DNA of 64,000 bases from Paragorgia papillata (taxonomy: Eukaryota; Cnidaria; Anthozoa; Scleralcyonacea; Coralliidae). Below are positions 41,301-53,300 of the stretch, piece after piece. The position numbers were made by a program, and so were the translations under genes. The stretch is taken from positions 1,715,001 through 1,779,000 of the forward strand of contig JAWNZC010000100.1 in the NCBI GenBank assembly GCA_035771165.1. Direction: 5' to 3'. How positions within the stretch are numbered: the stretch's first letter is position 1; each line of letters begins with the position of its first letter. Below the pieces are notes generated by a model. It made no database searches. It was not told the origin of the DNA and saw only the letters and a list, made by a program, of their open reading frames with translations.

Positions 41301-44300
41301 GTGGAGTGGATTAACTTGAGATTCAAGCAAAGATCGACTTGAATGTCTCCAGTCTGATTCACCTAAACACGGTTTGACTTGAAAATGACTTGATACGCAC
41401 GAGTGAAGTTGGTGCGTGTCGTGCTAAAGGCCTGGCCAAACGCTTTCAACATGAAAGTTGAACGATGTTGAAAGCAAGAGTGGCCAAATGAATTCAACAT
41501 CGTTCAACATTCATGAATGACAATTAATTGAACACGGGCTACCACAAAAGCTGGAATCGACAATATCCCGCATGGCGCATGTCTCTGTTCAACAAAGTTG
41601 AATGAAATGCGGCCAAATACGTTCAACACCTTTCAACATTTTGAGAACAATAGAAATGTTTGAACGCGTGTTGAACGAAATTTGAACATGTTCACATTTG
41701 AACACCACTCAACAACGTTCAACATCATTCAACAGGGGTGGCCAAACGCTTTCAACATGTTGAATTCAACAATGTTGAACGATGTTGAATGGAATGTTGA
41801 AAGCGTTTGGCCAGGCCTTAAATGGCAGACATTGAGGGAAGCACAGAAAATAGTGTTTCAAAACCGAAATCAATGTTCCAAGCAGATCGGATTCTCCATG
41901 TAAACATTCCCCGATTGACTTCACTCGCGTTTTTCGATCCGATTGGACTGTCAATCTGCAAACAGGACCTAAATTTGATGGTGATTGGCTTTACTGTATA
42001 TACTAAAAGATGATTCTGTCATGATCTGTAGTTCTTACAAGCTTTTCTTCTATGTTTTGTTAGGTTTTAATAAGTCATGTAATATATCAAACACGAGGAG
42101 GAGTGTTTCGTCAGGATATCCAAACACCGAGACGTTTGTTGAAAACCGAGGCGAAGCCGAGGTTTTTGAACAAACTTCGGGTATTTTAAGAGAAAATCAA
42201 GATGAAAGTTTGCTTAATTTATGTAATTTCTTCCTCCGATATCCAAACCAGACACGGTACGGATTTCCTTTGTGTTTTCCTCATGAATTATTATATGTGC
42301 AATGTTCTTTGAGCTGTTTATTATACAGAAAGATTTCTGAGGCCATGTCCACACTAATCCAGTAGGGACTTTAAGGGGGCGATTACATGGACCGGGCTGG
42401 CCCGGTTAACCGGGCTAGCCCGGTTAACCGGGCTAGCCCGCTTTATATATAAAACACATGTTGTTTTAACATTTCGATTACATGGCAAGCGGGCTAGCCC
42501 GGTTTGCCGGGATCCCGCTTGTCGCAACCGGGCTAGCCCGGTTAACCGGGATGAAAATGTCCATGTAATCGTTTTCAGCCCGGCAAACCGGGCTGAAAAA
42601 CTGTTGAACTCGCTTCGATACGCGTTCGTTTGCTTGACTGTGTGAATAAATAGTGCTGAAAGGAACTGAAATAGAACATCAACGTTGTTTGTGTGTTTTG
42701 TGATCAAAGCGAAGATTTAATAAATTAATTAGTCTTCGTGAAGACGCTTTCCTGGGTTAGCTAAGACTTTAACAATCTTTTTAGTAACGATGGGCTTACA
42801 AAATAAATAATAGACTAATTAGTGTAAAACTGAAGTAAAACTAACGTAGCTTTGCCCTTATTTACTTGATAATTGCGAATTTCGGCCTGAAATCATCCCG
42901 GCTTACCGGGCTAGCCCGCTCCATGTAATCGTTTTGTAAACTCATCCCGGTTAACCGGGCTAGCCCGGTTAACCGGGCCAGCCCGGTCCATGTAATCGCC
43001 CCCTAAGATTCAGACAACGGATTACGGCTACGGTAGAAAGTTTAACAGTGGTATTAAATGATGGTGTATTTATACATTCAAATTTCAAGATACATAATCG
43101 CACGGACTCGCCTTGTTCTTAAATTCTTGAAGAGATACACTTGTTCAATCTATGTTAGTCGCGAGAGTAAGGTTAAGCTTTCCCAAGGCTTCTGTAGTGA
43201 CTCAGGTTTCGCGTTGTCTTTACAACGTCAAAATGCTTTTTCTACGTTGTTAACAGAGCTACGACGGCATGAAAATTACTCTTGCGACCGTCATTTGCAA
43301 AAGCTCTTTGTATATGATAGGCTTGGGCGGTTTACCGGTTTACCGTTTTTTTTCGGTTTTATTATCCAAAACCGGTTTTTCGGTTTGGCTTTTAGAAAAA
43401 CCGGAAAACCGTCATTAAATAATTATTTACTATCATCGCCGTAATTTGACCCTTTGACCTTGATTTACGATACTTGACACTCAAACGAACAGAATATTTA
43501 GGGGTAAAATTGCGCACTTAACCACAGGGAGCCCAACTCTGACGCCTCTTTTTTTGTTTTATTATATTGAGCTTGACTGAAAACCGAGGCCGCTTAACAG
43601 TTGTGTAAGCTGGGATAACAGTTTGGTAATATATGCATATATATGCAAATTACAGCGCGCGGTAATTTGAAACTCGAAACAGCTGTGGGCTTCTGTGCCA
43701 CGTGAATGGCGCGTGACGCTCACCTCTTTTTTTGTTTTATTATATTGAGCTTGACTGAAAACCGAGGCCGCTTAACAGTTGTGTAAGCTGGGATCGCGGC
43801 GCTTCTCTTAACAGTTGGTAATATATGCATATATATGCAAATTACAGCGCGCGGTAATTTGAATCTCGAAACAGCTGTGGGCTTCTGTGCCACGTGAATG
43901 GCGCGTGACGCTCACTGAAAGCTGAGACGACTAAACACGCAGTCAGTGACGCAGTGCTGCGTTCTGTGTTGTGTAATTTGACGTTGGCGGAACACCCGCG
44001 GTGTGATAAAACACGCGAAGGAGAAGAGGAGAAGAGAGGAAAGGGATGAAACTCTGAATTGTTGCTGTTCAATTTTCGAAATAACTACGCGTTCCTGACT
44101 TTGTTTCGCAAGCATTTTTCCTTTGATCGCTTGTTAGATTGTTCATAAACAAGTAATGGTACTTGTATTATAAAAACCCGACCCGAAATAAGTAAATATT
44201 TAACGATATTTCAACGGACTTGTTATGTTCAACGTGTTCCATAAGTAGCTTGGACACTTTACTCTGAACGTCATGGTCGGAAATGCCGATTGGTGTTCCG

Positions 44301-47300
44301 AGCCCCTTCGTAACCATTCGTGAACTGGCATTTCGTGATTTGATCGTAGTGCGTTGTAGGAATCTATTGGAATAACTCTTTATGGCCCTTTTATACACAG
44401 TTGGAAGTTTTAAAAATGTAAGTATACTAATACTCAAAAGACTTTTTTAATAAATTAAATTCAATCCTAATTGTTACTCTACTTCCCAGGCAATCGTGTA
44501 GTCTAAATGTGGAACAAAGACAAGTCCTTGATCTTGCTTTCCTCAAGCCATCGACTTCGATTGTCGCCTTAACTTTCTTCACCTAAGGGAAAGCATGCTT
44601 GACGAGGCGTCCCAGCTCGTGAAGAGAGGACACATCTCCGAGAAATGTGGAGATGTCTCCTTGTATTTCTGACACAGAAGGGCTATGGCCTTCGCAGTAG
44701 GTGTATGTCTCTAACAACCTGAAGACAGATATCGTACAAAGGATTAGCAAATAGTGAATAGCAAATAGATTAAACTGAATATTAAACGTATACATATAAA
44801 TATTTAAACAAACAAGTGCTTTGTCTTACCTCGCAATTATGCGTTCCTCTTTTGATCGTTCTGAGTGCGGATGAATTGACAGAATTGTGTTCAGAGATCA
44901 CAGCGGTGGTCTGCTTGCCATCCGGCGGATTCCGATCACAGACAGCTGTCCAAGCTACTTATGGAACACGTTGAACAGAGACGCGTCGGTGTTTCATCCC
45001 TTTCCTCTCTTCTCTTGTTTCTCTCTCGCGTGTTTTCCAGCACTGCGTCACTGACTGCGTGTTTAGTCGTCTCAGCTTTCAGTGAGCGTCACGCGCCATT
45101 CACGTGGCACAGAAGCCCACAGCTGTTTCGAGTTTCAAATTACCGCGCGCTGTAATTTGCATATATATGCATATATTACCAACTGTTAAGAGAAGCGCCG
45201 CGATCCCAGCTTACACAACTGTTAAGCGGCCTCGGTTTTCAGTCAAGCTCAATATAATAAAACAAAAAAAGAGGTGAGCGTCACGCGCCATTCACGTGGC
45301 ACAGAAGCCCACAGCTGTTTCGAGTTTCAAATTACCGCGCGCTGTAATTTGCATATATATGCATATATTACCAAACTGTTATCCCAGCTTACACAACTGT
45401 TAAGCGGCCTCGGTTTTCAGTCAAGCTCAATATAATAAAACAAAAAAAGAGGCGTCAGAGTTGGGCTCCTTGTGACTTAACCAATCACGCGGTGCGCATT
45501 TTACGGTGTCAATTTCATGCCACACATTGACGCTGCACGCAAATAGTCATGGCCGCTATAAACGCCAACGTCGTTTTGCGCTCTAAAAAGGTTTCTGCAG
45601 GGGCCTCTACCTCTCTTGTCTGGCAATATTTCGGATTCAAGGAAGACGAAAACGACAACGATCTGCCGACATGCAAGCTTTGCCTAAGGAAAGTCCGTGC
45701 TGCTGGGGGAAATACGTCCAATTTACGTCGACATATCAAAGATCACCATCCCGTCGAGTCAAGCAAAATTGCCAAGACAAAACCCGACAAACGTCGAGCT
45801 GACACTGCTAACGCAGGACAGTCAAGTGAGTCAACATCCCAAAGGCAACAACTGTCCATTACTGATGCGTTTTCCAAGCTTCAAAAGTATGAAAGGGGAG
45901 GTAAGCAGTGGCAGAAACTGACCAACTCAGTCACGAAATGCTTGGCTAAAGATATGATGCCAATATACACTGTGGAAAAGTCTGGATTCCAACAGTTATT
46001 GAAGGATTTCGATCCCAAATACCAGCTTCCCAGCAGAAAGTATTTCAGCCAGCAGGTAATCCCGAAACTGTACAACGAAACCAGGGAGAGCATTTTACAG
46101 CAACTACAGTCAACTGAATTCTTTTCGGCCACATCGGACATGTGGTCAAGCAACACGATGGAACCGTACATGTCATACACTGTCCATTTCATCGATCCAG
46201 ACTGGAAGCTCCAAAGCAGATGCTTACAAACATTGTACACGCCCGCCGACCATACTGCTGAAACCCTCGCTGATGGGATGAAGGAGATTTTAGAGTACTG
46301 GCATCTCTCATCCACAAGACAAGTGTGCATCACCACCGACAGCGGAGCGAATGTTGTGAAGGCAGTTCGTGACCTAGATTGGCCATGGATGTCGTGTTTT
46401 GGCCACAATCTTCATCTCGCTATTACAAATGCCATGAAGGATGAAAATCGCATCTCGCGGGGCGATTGGTGTATGCAAGCGTATCGTGACGGCATTCAGC
46501 CAAAGCTGGAAGAGACGCAGAGAACTCAGCAAGACACAGCTAGAGTTGGAACTTCCAGTCAAGTCTCTTGTTTCGGTAAATAATTCTTGTAAAATTTTAC
46601 ACGTTTACTACGATAATTATAATTTATAATACAATAATACATTTCTAAAATTGTCGGCTGGAAATGCCGGGATTCTGACAAAGTAGACATCTATATACCA
46701 CTTCCCATCAGTTCAGCCAATTTATCTTGTAATCTTGACTTATAGGCATCCCTAACGCGATGGGGTTCTACCCACAAAATGATCGATCGCATTTTGGATC
46801 AAGAGAGAGCCATTCGGCGAGTGTTATCCGAAGACCGCAAAGTTGCCCATCTTGTCTTGACCTGGCAGGATATAGATGTCTTAACATCAGTACACAAAGC
46901 CCTGGATCCATTCGCAGATTTTACAGATGCTTTATCGGGTGACTCGTACGTCACTGTTAGCTCTATCAAACCTACCCTGTCGTTCATCAAGGAAGCTACA
47001 ATGGCCACCGATGATGACACAAGCCTGACAGCAGACCTGAAAGCGAGGATCAAAGCCGACTTTCAGAAACGCTATACCGGCGACGTAGCTCAGACCCTCC
47101 AGAATACGGCCACGTGGTTGGACCCTCGCTACAAAACTGCATACTTGACCGAGGAGGAATGCAGAAATGCCGCGGACAAAATAAAGGATGAGATGATGGC
47201 GTTCGAAGTAGAATGGGCACTGGCAGGTGATACTGCTGATGAAGCTCATCGTAACGAAGATCCTAACGCATCAGACAACGATGAGAACGTCAACGACCAA

Positions 47301-50300
47301 CCAGCAGCAAAGAAAACGAAAAAATCACTTGCAAAACTTCTGGGGCAAGTGAAAAAAAACGTCAACGTCAGCTAACGCAACTACTCCTGCTGCTCGGATC
47401 GATCTTGAGATGTCCCGGTACGTCTCTGCACCCGAAATTGAGCTGGATGCAGACCCTCTGCAATGGTGGAGTATGCATGCTGGTGTATATCCATCGTTGG
47501 CCAAACTTGCACGCAAATACTTGTGTGTTTGTGGTACAAGCTCTGCATCCGAACGACTTTCCAGTGTCGCTGGTAACATTGTTACGGCCAAGCGGTCCCT
47601 ACTGAAGCCACACAAGGTTGACATGTTGGTTTTCTTGGCCAAAAACCTATGAATTTTTTACTGGTGAAACATTTCTGAGGTTTCTTACTTTCTGGACAAT
47701 TATAATGTGTAAACTGTAATGTGTGGTTTTGTATATTATATATAGTTTTATTAGTTTATATTAAAGATTTAAAGTTTCGTTTCGTTTTCGTTCGTATTTT
47801 CCCAACATTTTGCAGCGATTTATGCGGTTGTTATGCACTGCAGACAGTCAAATTATAACGTAAAGTGATATTAAAGTCCTTGACTTCATTCAGTTCAAAA
47901 CTGAAATCGTGCTGAGGTAAAAGTTCACACAATTTGCGATTTAGCGTGTACGATTCGTATTCTGAGGTCAAAAAAATTGCTGACGCAGCCACAAAGGGCT
48001 TGACAAAGCCCACAATTCCTCTTCATTTAGTTTAAGCAAATTTTAAAGAAAAAAACCGGTTTTACGGTTTTACCGGTTTTGAATCGGACGGTTTTTCGGT
48101 TTTTATTTTAAGCAAAACCGCCCAAGCCTAGTATATGACATAAAATTCTATTGTTCAAAGACGTTGCCGTAGTCCTTAGTCGTTGTGTTTTCTTAACGTC
48201 CCTAATATTTTCAAACGGAATCAAAACGTATCAAAAGTTTTCCGTCCACACTATCGTTTTTGAATTGTTTTCACCATTTAGTAAAACGCTAAAAAGATCT
48301 ACAGGGGTATGAATGAATAGTTTTAGGTGACAGACTGAAAACAAGGTAACATAATCGTGACATCATCGTTTTCCAAAAGCTTCGTTTTCGCCGTCCACAC
48401 TGGTGCAGAAAAACGGCGTCTTCGAATGTCTCCACTCTGGAGAGCGTTTTCGAAAATCTCCATTTTTGGTCACTGAAGACGCTGGATTAGTGTGGACGAA
48501 AGGTCTAACCCTATCCAAAAGTCTCTCTCAACTTAGAAAACGGATTAGTGTGGCAATGGCATGAGTTCCCACGTGGGACTCGAACACACAACTTCGAAGA
48601 CCATTTGTGTTGATAATTTACCTCCAACCTCGAGGTCATTTAGGTTTCCTTTATATTGACTATAGTGAAAAAACACTCGAAGCTCTTGGTCAGCACACTC
48701 GATAAAACCATATGTTTGCTACAGACAAAAAAAACAATTAGTTAATTAAACCATTGTTGCTTAGGGGTTGTCCCAAGGGTTTCCTCTTTGACGAGTAAGA
48801 TCACTACGCAATCTCGTTGACAGAGCCCGCGTTCCCCACCCGGGAAACGAGAGACTCTGGGATAATCCGTTTCAAATCACAGGATTCTTGTTATTCCGGT
48901 TGAGGTACGCATGCGTAAATATCCGAGCGGAATCTGGATAGTATGTTCTCCCTGTTTGACTTTTCCCCAAACAAGTCAATGGGGTTGCTGGCGAAGCTCG
49001 AATTACAGCATCTACACACATACGGCGAGGATATCGATCGCGGCAACGCCTTCACTGGAGTCTTGTCGTCCGATATCTTTGTTATTTTGGTTTTATTAAT
49101 TCTACTTCCGGTCACTTCAGACCAACTCATGCTCACTATTCAGCCAATAACGTAACGATTTGAAGCGTATTATCCCAGAGTCTCTCGTTTCTCGGGTGGG
49201 GAACGTGGGCTCTGGGAACGAGATTGGATCACTACCCAACTTACACCCCGTTTACACGATGCCGTTGGAATTTGAAAACGGACCAAAATCATGCGTTTAG
49301 GCCTTGCGTTTACACGATACTAGCACAAAAATGGCATGAAAACGGCACAAAATGAAGACGGGTTCCTTGACGGCATGAAATGAAAACGGAACACTAACCG
49401 GTATCGTGTAAACGCCCGTGCCGTAACAGTTTGATGACGGTAATCACGATATATACGACCACAGTATTCGGGTCAGCAGTATTCACAAAGTCTTCTCAAT
49501 TCTTATTGGAAGAGAATAGTCACATGTTAATCCGTCATTATATTATACCGACACCGTGTAAACGCAAAACTTTTTGGCCTGTATTTACACACCGGCATGA
49601 TTTGTTTCGTTTTCAAATTGTACCGGCACCGTGTAAAAGCAATACTTTTTGGCCTGTATTTACACACCGGCATGATTTTGTTCCGTTTTCAAATTGTACC
49701 GGCATCGTGTAAACGGGGACTTAGGCTGCGTTTACACTAGAGCAAAAGTTTCCGGATTCGCAAATGTTTCCGGATTCACTTCGTACCGAGTATTCGGATT
49801 CGTTAGGCGTTTACACTACAACAGTATTCGCAGATTCGGGCCTTTACACTAAACTCGGAATTCCTTTAATTCAGTTAATATCTTGACCATGTTGGTTCCA
49901 CCGCAACCTCACATGACTACGAGCGGAAGAGCATCCGAATTCATCGGAATAACCGTTCACACTACGTATTGTCTCGGATTCAAAAGTATTCGGATACGAA
50001 GTTTCTTCATTTTTTTCCGGATTCGAAATCTCCGGATACGTAATCAAACCGGAAAGTTTTTATTCCGGATTCATTCTTTTGTGTGTAAACGGCAAAACGA
50101 ATCCGGTACTAAAACGTTCTGGATTCGTCACGAATCCGAAAACTTTTGCTCTAGTGTAAACGGGGACTATTACACGCGTAAAAATCTCGCAAGTTGTTAC
50201 AGCATTGTTGCCTGAACAATGCCGTAACAACTTGTTGGCATATGTGAACAACATTGATAAATGAACAACATTGTTCATAATTGTTTCAACAAGTTGTTAC

Positions 50301-53300
50301 AGCTTAATGAAACCGTTGTTCACGCATGTTGTAACAACCGAAGAACGTGTTGACACATGTTCACCATTGTTGTTCATCGTTGTTATTTCGTCATGCTGTT
50401 ACAACATGTTGTATCATGTGCGAACAACGTTGTTGGCTATAAAAATGTGCTGTTGGAATAACTTGTTCATGACTGTTGATTTATCTGTGAACAAGTTGTT
50501 CGAACCATAAGTGAACAACTTGTTGACAACTTGTTCACGGCGAGCAGCACAACATTGTTCACGGCGAGCAGCACAACATTGTTCACGCCTGTTGACAACC
50601 GTGAACAAGTTGTGCGTTTTTACGCGTGTAGATGAACCAATTTTGAATTTTGACAAGACGCCTGGGTCAGGCATTCACTCGGGATACTGGCAAAGTGCAG
50701 TACTTAGGTAAAAGATCCTGATTGTAGTCAGTTATTGCAGCAATCACAAAATTGAAGGCTGAATTGAAGGCTGAATTGAAGGCCTCTCTTCTCCGTAGAG
50801 GTTCTACATGTGACGAGCAAAGGTGGGAGTGGGCCAAGGAAGATCAGATCGAAAGCTGAATGTGGTGCATAATTCACACTGGTGAACATATTTACGAGGA
50901 AGACAGTTGTCAGCCACATCTGATCACTGTTGAACTACTGTACAAAGTCAGTCAGTTTCGGAATCTACCAACAATGTGCAAGAACAACAATTGAAATATA
51001 GTATTAAGGTTTAAAGGGCATATATACGACTTGAAAATTAAGTTTGTCTTATTGAAAAGAACATTTAAAATGATCAAATAACATCTTTTGCAGTTTTCGG
51101 TTTCCTTGCTTCCTTGACACAACTTTTTACGTCACACGTACATAATGAGTATTATGAGTTACCGAGAGAAGGTTACATATCTTTGCTATTGTGAAACGAA
51201 ATCACTTGGAATTCTACATGTTTTGTGTTGTGGGTAGAAACACGCACAAGCTTCCTTTGAGTTAAGCCCATGTTTTCATAATAGCAAAGATATGTAACCT
51301 TTTCTGATAACTCATTATGTACATGTGACGTAAAAAGTTGTGTCATTTGCATATCAAACAAGCTGGAATATCTCAAAAACGAAGCAAGGAAACCAAAAAC
51401 TGCAAAAGATGTTATTTAATCAATAAGACAAACTTAATTTTCAAGTCATATGCCCTTTAAGATATATGTACTGCGAAGGCCCTTTATCAGAGAGAAACGT
51501 GACGAAGGGCCTTCACTCGAAACGTTACACTCTAACGTTCTCTGTTTCGGCAGTACAGTATATCTTAAGCCCCGCACAGACGACCAAGTTTTTCTTGACA
51601 AGTTCCTTGGCAGCTTTACTTGCTCGTGTGTACGATGAACACGTTTTTTCCCAACAATTTTCCTTGACAAGTTATAATGGTCGTGTGTACGGTTGGACAA
51701 GTTTTCCTTGACGGCAATGATCACGTAATAAGCTTCGGAGATGACCTTGTCAAGTTTTCCTTGACGACTATACACACGAACAAATTTCCTCGTTCAAAAG
51801 CTGGCACGACCAGCTTTTGAACAAGGCTCCTTGTCAAGGAAAAACTTGTCAATTTGTGTCGTGCACACCAACAAATAAAACTTGTCAAGGAAAACTTGGT
51901 CGTCTGTGCGGGGCTTATATAAGCTTACTAGCAATGTATATTTCGATTGTTTATTTCACTGCAAGAACACCTTGATCAAAAGGCAAAGCTGTTCAACTTT
52001 TTGCCCAACTCCAAAAGCAGCAAAGAACTTACAACGTGCTTCACTCAGGGGCTGTTTACATGGGAGGCGGGACGGGACGTTTGCCGGGATCCCGCCATGC
52101 ATGTATATATTTCTTATTTGTACCGTTCCGTTTATATGGAAAGAATTTTCCAGGGACGTTTTTCGTCCAGTCCTGGCAAAGCGGGATCCGGGTTCGCTCA
52201 GCCGGGATCCCGGCAAATGCAAGACAACTTTTCTCATGTAAACACTCCGTCCCGCTTTGCCGGGACGTTTGCCAGGACGATATTATGCTGACTTGGCAAA
52301 AATTCTGACTGGAAATTCTGACAAAGTTGCCTGGTCCGTCTACTCCGAACGTTTTCTCAAGAAATAATCCACTGTAGAACTTATAAAATATATTGGCGGA
52401 AAGATAATTCACCTTGCTACAACATACGTACAGTTTATCCAACCAAATAGCTTAGTTTCCCTAAAAAAAGCGAAATACCGAACATGTCCAAATCATAATA
52501 GCGGCCGCTATTTTGAAATTTTTCCCCGTATGTATTATAATCTGTCTTCTCCGAATGTTTTCTCGAGAAATAAACCACTGTAGAAGCTATCAAATATACT
52601 GGAAGAAAGATAATTCATCTGGCTACAACATACGTACAGTTTATCCCATTAGTTTTCTTAAAAAAAGCGAAATACCGAACATGACCAACACGAACTAGAG
52701 ATGCTTGTTGAACGTCCCGTCCCGGCAAACATCCCATCCCGCCTTCCATATAAACAGCCCCTTAGTCACACGGCTTACGGCTAACAAACTCACTGGAAGT
52801 ATGAATATCAGTGGAAGAAAAAAGTGAAAATATGTAAGATTGTGACACCCAAGGGGAAAAAAACTGAGCTGAAATGTAGACTATGCCTACACGCGTAAAA
52901 ATCTCGCAAGTTGTTACAGCATTCTTGCCTGAACAATGTTGTAACAACTTGTTGACATATGTGAACAACATTGATAAATGAACAAGTACAACATTGTTCA
53001 TCATTGTTTCAACAAGTTGTTACAGCTTGATGAAACAACAACCGTTGTTCAACGCATGTTGGAACAACCGGAGAACGTGTTGACACATCAACCATGTTCA
53101 CCATTGTTGTGACATTGTTGTTCATCGTTGTTATTTCATCATGCTGTAACAACATGTTGTATCATGTGCGAACAACGTTGTTGGCTATAAAAAATGTGCT
53201 GTTGGAACAACTTGTTCATGACTGTTGATTTATCCGTGAACAAGTTGTTCGAACCATAAGTGAACAACTTGTTCATAGCGAGCAGCACAACATTGTTCAC

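Larger units (their letters stand above)
43318..48130 (+). mobile_element. hAT DNA transposon, 4.8 kb, with intact ends
   Basis: The ends are inverted repeats starting TAGGCTTGGGCGGTTT (43318) and ending AAAACCGCCCAAGCCTA (48130). An exact 8-bp target duplication, GTATATGA, lies at 43310-43317 and 48131-48138. Subterminal regions repeat the word ACCGGTTTT many times. The element carries a BED-finger hAT transposase (45549-47652). Exact TSD and clean ends argue for fairly recent insertion, but the transposase is frameshifted twice. It sits in the CSDE1 intron between exons 5 and 4, itself inside an older element. Confidence 0.93.
42341..48563. mobile_element. outer palindromic element split by two later insertions
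   Basis: GGCCATGTCCACACTAATCC near 42343 is mirrored by GGATTAGTGTGGCAATGGC near 48541-48560, with a second internal GGATTAGTGTGG at about 48483. Removing the Harbinger-like insert (42376-43003) and the hAT (43318-48130) would leave a compact element of under 1 kb, made of words like AAAACG and TTTTCGTTTT. Confidence 0.6.

Noticed and set aside
45549..47652. Domesticated ZBED-type host gene
   Set aside because: It lies inside intact terminal repeats with an exact 8-bp duplication, so it is still part of a transposon.
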